A stretch of 64,000 nt of DNA, taken from the NCBI GenBank assembly GCA_963640465.1, contig CAVHYP010000005.1, positions 4,508 to 68,507 of the forward strand. The letters run 5' to 3'. Below, in pieces: positions 35,932 through 43,604 of this stretch. This DNA is from Colivivens sp963640465 (GTDB lineage: Bacteria; Bacteroidota; Bacteroidia; Bacteroidales; Bacteroidaceae). Position 1 is the first letter of the stretch. The number at the start of each line of letters is the position of its first letter. Under the pieces are notes generated by a model. That model saw only the letters and a program-made list of their open reading frames with translations. It was not told the DNA's origin and did not search any database. The position numbers were made by a program, and so were the translations under genes.

Positions 35932-37458
35932 TTACTCCTCATTTATAAGGTTAAGCATCTTGATGGTTGCCTTGATAGCTGCATCCGTCTGGTCTGCATC
36001 AAGCGCATGAGTTCTGTAAGTCTTTTCGTTGTATATCCACGAGATTGTGGTCTGCACCAAGGCATCAGTGCGTCCGCCTGGCGGTATGCGTACCACATAG
36101 TTGGTAAGCCAGGGGAACTTGCGGTGGAGCTTGTCACGATAGATGTGACGGACGGAACGCACAAACGCATCATACATTCCATCACCCATTGCCGATCCCT
36201 CGTACACCTCGCCATTGACTTCAAGTTTCACACTCGCCATCGGCTTCAGTCCATAGGCTGTGCTGACCATGTAACTGAGCAACTTTATCTTCTCGTCCAG
36301 CGTTGTATGTTTCAATACATCATTTACTATATAAGGAAGTTCCTCCTGCGTCACAAGTTGTTTCTTGTCGCCAAGCTCAATAATACGGTCGGTCACACGG
36401 CGTGTCTGCTCTGGTGTCAGTTCAAGTCCGAGTTCCTTCAGGTTCTGAAGTATATTCGCTTTGCCGCTGTTCTTGCCCAACGCATATTCGCGCTTACGCC
36501 CGAACCGCTCCGGTATCAGTCCGTTGCAGTACAGATTGTTTTTGTTGTCACCATCGGCATGCACTCCTGCAACCTGCGTGAACACATTCTCGCCGATGAT
36601 TGGCATGTTCGACGGAACGGCAATGCCCGAGTAGCTCTCTATAAGACGACCAGCCTCATTGAGTTTCTCCTCCTGTATATTTGTAGCGATGTCGAGTTGG
36701 TCTGCCAATATCGCCTGAACACTACTCAACGGTGCGTTGCCTGCACGTTCTCCAAGTCCATTGATTGATGTGTGTACACCAGTACATCCTTCAAGCACCG
36801 CATACATCACATTGGCTGTTGCCAAGTCATAGTCGTTGTGCGCATGGAAGTCGAAGTGAAGGCCGGGGAACCATTCAACCATCTGGTGCATGTACTTCTG
36901 TGTGGTCAACGGATTGAGCACGCCCAAGGTATCGGGCAGCATGAACCTGCGTATGCCGCAGTCCTTCAATGCATCCACAAATCTGAACACATAGTCAGAG
37001 CTGTCCTTCATGCCATTGCTCCAATCCTCAAGATACACGTTGACTCCTATGCCAAGCAGATGTGCATACTCAATAGAGTGCTTGATGTCTGCGAGATGTT
37101 GGTCCAGTGTTCTCTTCAACTGGTAAGTGCAATGTTTCTCACTTCCTTTGCAAAGCAAATTGATGACCTTACATCCGCAGTCGTTTATCCAGTCGAGCGA
37201 TAGCTTGCCGTCAACGAAGCCAAGGACCTCCACCCGGTCGAGCAATCCTGCTGAGAGAGCCCATTTGCATATATTCGTGACAGCTTCCTTCTCACCATCC
37301 GACACGCGTGCAGATGCCACTTCAATGCGGTCCACCTTAAGGTCCTGAAGCAACATACGCGCAACAATCAGTTTCTCGTGGGGGACAAAAGACACTCCGT
37401 TGGTCTGTTCACCGTCGCGGAGTGTCGTATCCATTATTTCAATTATCTTTTTTGACAT
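35932..37458 (-). CDS. Second 2-isopropylmalate/citramalate-type synthase
   Basis: This 508-residue protein is a Claisen-type acyl-CoA condensing enzyme. MDTTLRDGEQTNGVSF starts the HMGL-like TIM barrel, FHAHNDYDLATAN near 200 has the metal-binding His pair, and NGLGERAGNAPL follows. The C-terminal regulatory (LeuA-R type) domain spans about 390-500. A clear LeuA is encoded separately at 39524, so this copy most likely makes (R)-citramalate from pyruvate and acetyl-CoA for isoleucine, or is a second LeuA. The start codon lies 16 bases inside the leuD 3' end, giving coupled translation. Confidence 0.85.
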   Translation of the reverse strand: MSKKIIEIMDTTLRDGEQTNGVSFVPHEKLIVARMLLQDLKVDRIEVASARVSDGEKEAVTNICKWALSAGLLDRVEVLGFVDGKLSLDWINDCGCKVINLLCKGSEKHCTYQLKRTLDQHLADIKHSIEYAHLLGIGVNVYLEDWSNGMKDSSDYVFRFVDALKDCGIRRFMLPDTLGVLNPLTTQKYMHQMVEWFPGLHFDFHAHNDYDLATANVMYAVLEGCTGVHTSINGLGERAGNAPLSSVQAILADQLDIATNIQEEKLNEAGRLIESYSGIAVPSNMPIIGENVFTQVAGVHADGDNKNNLYCNGLIPERFGRKREYALGKNSGKANILQNLKELGLELTPEQTRRVTDRIIELGDKKQLVTQEELPYIVNDVLKHTTLDEKIKLLSYMVSTAYGLKPMASVKLEVNGEVYEGSAMGDGMYDAFVRSVRHIYRDKLHRKFPWLTNYVVRIPPGGRTDALVQTTISWIYNEKTYRTHALDADQTDAAIKATIKMLNLINEE

Positions 37459-38072
37459 TGCTTCTGTTCGTAAGCCTCTATCTTGTCTTTGTTCTCCAAC
37501 AAGAAGTCGATATCATCAAACGCATTCATCAGACAATACTTCTTGTAGGAGTTTATCTCGAATGTCTCGCTGTGCCCGGTCGCCATATTGGTTACAGTTT
37601 GGTTTGGCACATCTACCTTGACTTCCGTCTGTGGATTTGCTGCAACGCTGGCAAAGAGTTCTTTTTGGAACTCCGGGCTGACAACTACAGGAAGCACAAA
37701 GCAATTGAGCAAGTTGTTGCGGTGGATATCTGCAAAGCTGGATGAGATGACAACACGCACTCCATAACCGGCAATAGCCCATGCTGCATGTTCACGGCTT
37801 GAGCCTGAACCCCAGTTTTGTCCGCCCACAATGATTTCGTGCACGCCAAGGTGCGGTGCCTCACTGTACTCGGGCTTGTTCATTACAAAATCTTCGACCT
37901 TATTTCCCTGGGCATCATAACGGAGGTCGTGCATGAACGCATCGCCAAAGAACTTAGGGTCACGGGTTGTACTGGCAAGGTATCTTGCCGGAATAATCAA
38001 ATCTGTATTGCAATTGTCAATCGCTATAGGAATACAAGTCGACTGAATTATAGTGAATTTCTGCTTAGCCAT
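37443..38072 (-). CDS. leuD: 3-isopropylmalate dehydratase small subunit
   Basis: This 209-residue partner of LeuC completes the isomerisation of 2- to 3-isopropylmalate. It has the swivel-domain features IDNCNTDLIIPARYL near 18, GGQNWGSGSSREHAAWAIAGYG near 82 and FADIHRNNLLNCFVLPV near 112. Length is normal. It starts 10 bases after leuC and overlaps the next gene. Confidence 0.95.
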   Translation of the reverse strand: MAKQKFTIIQSTCIPIAIDNCNTDLIIPARYLASTTRDPKFFGDAFMHDLRYDAQGNKVEDFVMNKPEYSEAPHLGVHEIIVGGQNWGSGSSREHAAWAIAGYGVRVVISSSFADIHRNNLLNCFVLPVVVSPEFQKELFASVAANPQTEVKVDVPNQTVTNMATGHSETFEINSYKKYCLMNAFDDIDFLLENKDKIEAYEQKQCQKR

Positions 38073-38082
38073 GTCTTTTAAA

Positions 38083-39471
38083 TTAGAGTTTTCTTGGATC
38101 TGTTATCTTACCTGTGATGGCACTGGCTGCCACAACCAATGGAGAAGCCAATACGGTACGAGCGCCCGGTCCCTGACGTCCCACGAAGTTACGGTTGCTC
38201 GTGGATATACTTAGTTTGCCTGCCGGCACCTTGTCCGGATTCATTGCAAGGCAAGAAGAGCATGAAGGCAAGCGCAATTCGAAGCCAGCCTCCTCAAGAA
38301 TCTTGTCGATTCCCTCGTCAATAATCTGCTTACGCACGAGCCAACTGCCCGGAACTATCCATGCAACCACATTGTCGGCCTTCTTCTTGCCTTTGACCAC
38401 ACTGGCAAATGCGCGAAAGTCTTCTATACGTCCGTTGGTGCATGCACCAAGGAAACAATAGTCTACAGGCGTTCCCTCCAGTTTCTGACCAGGAGTGAAC
38501 TGCATGTATTCAAGCATTCCAAGGAACTGCGGACGCTTTGCCTCAGGAATATCCTCAAGTGCAGGAATGCATCCGTCGATAGCGATTCCAGCTCCAGGAT
38601 TGGTTCCATAGGTGATTCGTGGAGCTATATCATCAGCGCTATAAGTCACTTCCTTATCGAACACAGCATCGTCATCACTCTTCAGCTTCTTCCATTCCTC
38701 TACTGCCTTGTCCCAATCAGCGCCCTTAGGAGCATATTCACGACCCTTGAGGTAAGCGAATGTAGTCTCGTCCGGAGCTATTATACCAGCCCTACTTCCC
38801 ATCTCAATTGAGAGATTGGAAAGTGTCAGACGACCTTCCATACTCATGTCGCGAACCACACTGCCCGCATATTCCACTGCATAGCCAGTTGCACCTGAGG
38901 TTGTCATCTGCGACATGATATAAAGTGCCACATCCTTGGCAGTTACTCCAGGATGGAGCTTACCGTCTATGTTTATCCTCATAGTCTTTGGCTTCGACTG
39001 CAAGATGCACTGGCTTGCCAATACCTCGGCAACCTCGGATGTACCGATACCCATTGCAATTGCTCCGACTGCTCCATGAGTGCTTGTGTGAGAATCGCCA
39101 CACACGATAGTCATGCCTGGCAATGACAATGCCTTCTCGGGTCCGACAACATGGATGATTCCGTTATCCTTAGTTCCCATGGCAAAGTGCTTGATGCCGA
39201 ACTCTTCACAGTTTTTCTTCAGTGTTTCCACCTGTTTGCATCCTATCGGGTCATCAATATGGTCTTGCTGATCACTTGGAGTGTTGTGGTCAGGCATGGC
39301 TACCACATGGTCGGGACGAAAGACCTTCAGTCCTTTGTCACGCAATGTGTCGAATGCCTGAGGGCTGGTTACCTCATGAGCATACAAGCGGTCTATGTAT
39401 AATTGTGTGGGACCATCTTCCACCTTCTGCACTACGTGTGCGTCCCAAATCTTATCAAATAATGTATTCAT
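38083..39471 (-). CDS. leuC: 3-isopropylmalate dehydratase large subunit
   Basis: The 462-residue aconitase-family iron-sulfur enzyme has DHNTPSDQ near 61, VCGDSHTSTHGAVGAIAMGIG near 122, CFLGACTNGRIEDFRAFASVV near 340 and PSCSSCLAMNPDKV near 402. The three Cys that hold the 4Fe-4S cluster (CT and CSSC) are present. It pairs with LeuD and could also isomerise citramalate. Confidence 0.96.
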   Translation of the reverse strand: MNTLFDKIWDAHVVQKVEDGPTQLYIDRLYAHEVTSPQAFDTLRDKGLKVFRPDHVVAMPDHNTPSDQQDHIDDPIGCKQVETLKKNCEEFGIKHFAMGTKDNGIIHVVGPEKALSLPGMTIVCGDSHTSTHGAVGAIAMGIGTSEVAEVLASQCILQSKPKTMRINIDGKLHPGVTAKDVALYIMSQMTTSGATGYAVEYAGSVVRDMSMEGRLTLSNLSIEMGSRAGIIAPDETTFAYLKGREYAPKGADWDKAVEEWKKLKSDDDAVFDKEVTYSADDIAPRITYGTNPGAGIAIDGCIPALEDIPEAKRPQFLGMLEYMQFTPGQKLEGTPVDYCFLGACTNGRIEDFRAFASVVKGKKKADNVVAWIVPGSWLVRKQIIDEGIDKILEEAGFELRLPSCSSCLAMNPDKVPAGKLSISTSNRNFVGRQGPGARTVLASPLVVAASAITGKITDPRKL

Positions 39472-39523
39472 CTGTTTTACCTATAATGTTATTTCTATAC
39501 TAATTCTCTGTCGTCACTACAGC

Positions 39524-41023
39524 TCAGTCCTTGAACTTGTTGATACAGTCGATATATGCCTCAACGGAAGCTGTCACTATATCAGTGTTTGCACCGAAGC
39601 CATAATATACGTGTCCATTGTACTCGACCTGCATGTGCACCTTGCCAAGGTCGTCCGAACCTTTGGATATTGCCTGTATAGTGAATTCCCGCAGTATCAT
39701 CTCACGCTTGACAATGCTCTTCAATGCCTTGATAGCAGCATCTACAGGTCCATTGCCAGATGCAGCAGCCTCTAAGTGTTCCTTTGCAATCTGCAAACCG
39801 ATGCTTGCCACTGAGCGGACGCCCTTACCGGTTGTCACCTGAAGATAATCAAGCTGGATATTGTGGGCTGCAGAACGATCAGCACCTGCAAGTACAAGGA
39901 TGTCATCATCCGTAACCTCTTTCTTCTTGTCGGCAAGAACCAGGAACTCCTGATATACCTTATCCAATTTCTCATCGCTCACATCCACTCCATTGATGTG
40001 AAGTCTGTATTTCAACGCAGCACGACCTGAGCGCGCAGTAAGCACGATTGATGCATCATCGATTCCCACATCCTTCGGGTCCATGATTTCATATGTAGAC
40101 GCATTCTTCAGCACGCCATCCTGATGGATACCTGAAGAATGAGCAAAGGCATTGCGACCGACAATCGCCTTATTGGGCTGGACTGGCATGTTCATAAGGC
40201 TTGACACCATACGGCTCGTAGGGAATATTTTGGTTGTATTTATGTTTGTCCCGATTCCAAGATCGGGATGGGTCTTGAATATCATGGCAATCTCCTCAAG
40301 GGAGGTATTTCCTGCACGCTCGCCTATTCCATTGATGGTGACTTCCACCTGTCGTGCCCCGCCCATCACTCCAGCAACAGTATTGGCTGTTGCCATTCCG
40401 AGATCATTATGACAGTGAGTGGACAAGATTGACTTGCCTGCAGCAAACGCATCGACATGGTCGTACAAGTACTTTATCTTCTCTTGATACTCCTCCGGTA
40501 TACGGAAGCCTGTGGTATCAGGGATATTGCACACTGTGGCTCCAGCTTTTGTAACAGCCTCTATCACGCGGGCGAGGTATTCATTATCGGTACGTCCGGC
40601 GTCCTCAGCATAGAACTCCACGTCATCCACAAAACGGCGTGCATACTTCACTGCAGCCACAGCACGTTCAATAATCTCTTCTCTATTGCTGTTGAACTTG
40701 TACTTGATATGGTAATCACTTGTACCGATTCCTGTATGGATTCTCTTTCTCTTTGCATATTGAAGCGACTCCACTGCCACATCGATATCCTTCTCCACTG
40801 CACGTGTCAGCGCACAGATGGTAGGCCAAGTAACAGCCTTTGAAATTTCAATGACAGAGTTGTAATCGCCTGGACTTGATATCGGGAATCCAGCCTCAAT
40901 AACATCTACACCGAGCAATTCAAGTTGCTTTGCCACCTGAATCTTCTCAATAGTGTTCAACTGGCATCCGGGGACCTGTTCACCATCCCTCAACGTAGTG
41001 TCAAAAATAAATAATCGTTCCAT
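39524..41023 (-). CDS. leuA: 2-isopropylmalate synthase
   Basis: This 499-residue first enzyme of leucine synthesis condenses 2-ketoisovalerate with acetyl-CoA. The barrel begins IFDTTLRDGEQVPGCQL, contains HCHNDLGMATAN near 203 and NGIGERAGNTSLEE, and the IGRNAFAHSSGIHQDGVLKN-type segment near 290. A C-terminal regulatory domain (about 385-499) is where leucine feedback usually acts. It is first in the operon, about 80 bases after the attenuator terminator. Confidence 0.95.
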   Translation of the reverse strand: MERLFIFDTTLRDGEQVPGCQLNTIEKIQVAKQLELLGVDVIEAGFPISSPGDYNSVIEISKAVTWPTICALTRAVEKDIDVAVESLQYAKRKRIHTGIGTSDYHIKYKFNSNREEIIERAVAAVKYARRFVDDVEFYAEDAGRTDNEYLARVIEAVTKAGATVCNIPDTTGFRIPEEYQEKIKYLYDHVDAFAAGKSILSTHCHNDLGMATANTVAGVMGGARQVEVTINGIGERAGNTSLEEIAMIFKTHPDLGIGTNINTTKIFPTSRMVSSLMNMPVQPNKAIVGRNAFAHSSGIHQDGVLKNASTYEIMDPKDVGIDDASIVLTARSGRAALKYRLHINGVDVSDEKLDKVYQEFLVLADKKKEVTDDDILVLAGADRSAAHNIQLDYLQVTTGKGVRSVASIGLQIAKEHLEAAASGNGPVDAAIKALKSIVKREMILREFTIQAISKGSDDLGKVHMQVEYNGHVYYGFGANTDIVTASVEAYIDCINKFKD

Positions 41024-41104
41024 TGTATATTTCGTATTTTAATAATCTATCAAACAATCTTCATTTCAATGTTATTATACGCAGCACTTGAAACATTGCT
41101 GTAT

Positions 41105-41140
41105 AAAAACAAAAACCTCTCTCGCTCGGAGCAAGAAAGG
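41105..41140 (-). terminator. Attenuator terminator upstream of leuA
   Basis: On the minus strand CCTTTCTTGC (41131-41140) pairs over 10 bp with GCGAGAGAGG (41116-41125) around loop TCCGA, followed by TTTTTGTTTTT. It lies 82 bases before the leuA ATG, between leader peptide and operon, so it can block the operon. Its 5' arm (41124-41142) is complementary to the end of the leader ORF at 41190-41208. Confidence 0.9.
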
Positions 41141-41183
41141 CTTTATTTATCTCCACATGAATGTCTTGAAACATCTTTATTTA

Positions 41184-41258
41184 TCACACAGCCCCTCTCA
41201 CCCCGAGCTTACTAAGTCGTAGTGATAGAATAATGTTGATAATGCCAATAGACTTCAT
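41184..41258 (-). CDS. Leu/Ile/Val leader peptide of the leu operon (24 residues)
   Basis: ATG at 41258 and TGA ending at 41184, preceded by AGAAGG 9 bases upstream. The peptide runs MKSIGIINIILSLRLS then KLGVRGAV. Eleven of 24 residues are branched-chain (5 Ile, 4 Leu, 2 Val), clustered early in the peptide. Its last codons (41190-41208, GCTCGGGGTGAGAGGGGCT) can form 19 continuous pairs, including G-U, with the 5' arm of the terminator at 41124-41142. If a ribosome stalls on the early Ile/Leu codons this stretch is free and the antiterminator forms. If it runs to the stop codon, the stretch is covered and the terminator forms. Confidence 0.9.
   Translation of the reverse strand: MKSIGIINIILSLRLSKLGVRGAV
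41190..41208 (-). promoter_or_regulatory. Antiterminator arm of the leu attenuator
   Basis: GCTCGGGGTGAGAGGGGCT, which overlaps the last seven leader codons, is complementary to AGCCTTTCTTGCTCCGAGC at 41124-41142 (19 pairs, five or six of them G-U). This pairing excludes the terminator stem because it uses the same 5' arm. Confidence 0.85.
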
Positions 41259-41285
41259 AATATATACCTTCTATGATATCGACTG

Positions 41286-41316
41286 CAAAATTACATCATT
41301 TCATTCAGTTGACAAA
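41286..41316 (-). promoter_or_regulatory. Promoter of the leu operon
   Basis: TTTG (41313-41316), 19 bases, TAATTTTG (41286-41293) on the minus strand is an excellent Bacteroidota -33/-7 pair. Transcription should begin near 41279, about 20 bases before the leader ATG. Confidence 0.88.
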
Positions 41317-41421
41317 ATAAATAGCAAAGAAAATAAATGGTAAATGTCTTTTTGAAGGAGAAACCATCGTTTACAATACAAGGAATTGCACACAAGACGG
41401 ATTTCCAAAGAACCAGCCATA

Positions 41422-41454
41422 AAAAAAAGAGAGGGGCAACGAGCGTCCCTCTCC
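41422..41454 (-). terminator. Terminator of the CotH-FAS1-SusCD operon
   Basis: GAGAGGG (41448-41454 on the minus strand) and CCCTCTC (41430-41436) form the stem, followed by eight Ts. It is about 33 bases after the last susD stop and is the only strong terminator I see in the approximately 19-kb operon. Confidence 0.88.
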
Positions 41455-41486
41455 TATATAGTCAGATGATTTGTATCACCCTGTCT

Positions 41487-43544
41487 TTACCTTGTAGGCA
41501 ACGGCAGATACCAGTTACCACCACGAAGTTTTTCACCACGAGAGTCAGTTGTGTCTGAACCTTTGCGCTTGATAACCTGCTTTGCGATATAATCAGCATC
41601 GCCTGTGTACATTGCATAACGCATCAGGTCATAGAAACGCTGTCCCTCAAATGCACCTTCAAGAGCTTCCTCGTCAAGAATCTTTTGGGCAACCTCTTCC
41701 TGCCAACCTGAACAGCATGACTCATAAGCAGCGACTTTTGCTTCTTTCCAAGCCGCGTCGGCTTCATCTGCAGCATCAACTGCAGCCGCATAAACCATAC
41801 GTAATGAATCTGATTCGAATTCATAATGGTAATAATTTTCTGTCCAACTATTGCCCAGACTATCATACTCCGTGTAAGTTGAATCCACAGTATACACACC
41901 TTCAGCGCGTACAAGAGCCGCAATGGCATACAAAGAATCCCTTACATCCTCAAGTCGTTCTACAGGATTCCATACAGCTGTATCGTATGACAGTACATAA
42001 TACTTGTTGTATTCAGAGTCACCTGATCCGCGTGAGTGTATTCCAATAGTATTGGCAGGGTTGTTCGCTGCGTCGTAACTAGAAGAATGTATTGTTCTGA
42101 ATTTAGCATAATCCCAAGCTGAGATATTTCCGTTTATATAAGAAGGGATAGTGGCAAGTCCATTTCGTTCATAATCTATCACGTAATTGCTCATATTCTC
42201 ATTGGTCAAGCCATACTTCAAAATCGCAAAAGCTGTCTGAGGGAAACCTGCACGGTTAAGTGCCTCTGCAAAATGCAACCAAACAATATTCTTACGATAA
42301 ACTGTGTAAGACTTCAGTTTCTGGTCAGATCCATAGTTTGAAGAACTTTTTGCATACTTCATGATATGCTGGCGATCCTGACTGTACTGAGAAGTGTACA
42401 TGTTGCTCACAGCAGAGCGGTTGTAAATAGCGCCAAGACGAAGGTCACCCATTTGAATTGAGTCTTCCCATTCAATCTTCGATGTGCTATAGGTTGTATC
42501 ACGCTGATTGTTTATCTCAGAATATACGCAGTTGACCTGCTCACCAGAGATTTCACGGATACGCTGCGATGGAACGATAGGCACATAGTAGTTGTTCTCA
42601 TACTGTGAATTGAACATCGCATAGAGTTGGCTCCATGTTCCATCATACGCGCATGTATCCATTGGGATGATAGTGATGGTGTCTGCAGTTGTGAAATTCG
42701 TCGAGTAAGAGTCTGAAGCATGACGCATCGTGTTGTTATCCCACTTTACACTCGCAGTTCCTGTTGTAACAACGTTGTTGGCAGTATTAATATAGTCATA
42801 ATAATACGTACATGCATTTGTAAAATCTTCTATATTATTCGTATAGCTACCTCTCCAAAGATAAAGTTCTGCTACCATCAGACGAGCTGGAATGAAGAAA
42901 GTCTGGCTGCGATAACCATCTACACCATAGTTTGGTACAGAAATAGGATTAGACCTCTGCACATAAGGAAGCAGCTCATTGATGAAATAAGTGCAGATTT
43001 CATTCATGTCGGCACGATTGCTAGTTGAAGCTATAATTTTGTCTGCTTCAACAGAAGTAAGTACTGGCTCAGTAACAAAAGGAACACGTCCGTAAACCTT
43101 TGCCATTTCAAGATATGTCCAAGCTCTATAGGTCTTCACTGCCTGAATTTCCTTCTCATACTTCTTCTTGTTATGCTCAACATAGTTTGAGTCAACGTAT
43201 GCAAGGTAAACGTTACAAGCATTTATCACTGAATAGTAGTCAGAGATAGAGTTGTATTCATTGTCGGTTGATATGTTGTTATCCATTATTTCCTGGAGTG
43301 ATGTACTCGCAACTGCATCGTTGAGGTCAACGAGGTCTGCACGGAGCTCACCAAGCAGCACGGTACGGTCAACCAGACTCTGCATGCGATTGAGAATACC
43401 CATCACCTGGTATACTGTATCCTGAGGTGCAAGATTGGTTGTATGCAACTCGTCCTCAACATTAAGCATATCATCGCATGAAGTAGTGGCAGCTCCAAGT
43501 GACGCAAGAAGCAAGCCTGACAATATGATTGATTTTGTTTTCAT
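41487..43544 (-). CDS. SusD/RagB-like nutrient-binding lipoprotein (second pair)
   Basis: From the ATG at 43544 (MKTKSIILSGLLLASLG) the protein has 685 residues with a lipoprotein signal and lipid Cys in TTSCDD at about residue 23. SusD-like TPR and surface regions follow: VINACNVYLAYVDSNYVEHNKKKYEKEIQAVKTYRAWTYLEMAKVYGRVPFV (the conserved N-terminal TPR helices) and, at the end, LEGAFEGQRFYDLMRYAMYT. It sits as a lid on its SusC partner, binding ligand at the outer face of the cell. About 60 bases after its susC. At 685 residues it is larger than most SusD proteins (about 500-600). Confidence 0.92.
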   Translation of the reverse strand: MKTKSIILSGLLLASLGAATTSCDDMLNVEDELHTTNLAPQDTVYQVMGILNRMQSLVDRTVLLGELRADLVDLNDAVASTSLQEIMDNNISTDNEYNSISDYYSVINACNVYLAYVDSNYVEHNKKKYEKEIQAVKTYRAWTYLEMAKVYGRVPFVTEPVLTSVEADKIIASTSNRADMNEICTYFINELLPYVQRSNPISVPNYGVDGYRSQTFFIPARLMVAELYLWRGSYTNNIEDFTNACTYYYDYINTANNVVTTGTASVKWDNNTMRHASDSYSTNFTTADTITIIPMDTCAYDGTWSQLYAMFNSQYENNYYVPIVPSQRIREISGEQVNCVYSEINNQRDTTYSTSKIEWEDSIQMGDLRLGAIYNRSAVSNMYTSQYSQDRQHIMKYAKSSSNYGSDQKLKSYTVYRKNIVWLHFAEALNRAGFPQTAFAILKYGLTNENMSNYVIDYERNGLATIPSYINGNISAWDYAKFRTIHSSSYDAANNPANTIGIHSRGSGDSEYNKYYVLSYDTAVWNPVERLEDVRDSLYAIAALVRAEGVYTVDSTYTEYDSLGNSWTENYYHYEFESDSLRMVYAAAVDAADEADAAWKEAKVAAYESCCSGWQEEVAQKILDEEALEGAFEGQRFYDLMRYAMYTGDADYIAKQVIKRKGSDTTDSRGEKLRGGNWYLPLPTR

Positions 43545-43604
43545 ATATTTTTGTTTTGTTATCATGCCCTCCTCCCGGAAGAGGAGGGACAATTTTGAGA
43601 TTGT

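Larger units (their letters stand above)
41024..41486. other. Regulatory region between leuA and the susD terminator
   Basis: This 463-base region is filled from left to right by the attenuator terminator, the leader peptide, the leu promoter and the terminator of the upstream 19-kb operon. No further gene. Confidence 0.7.
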
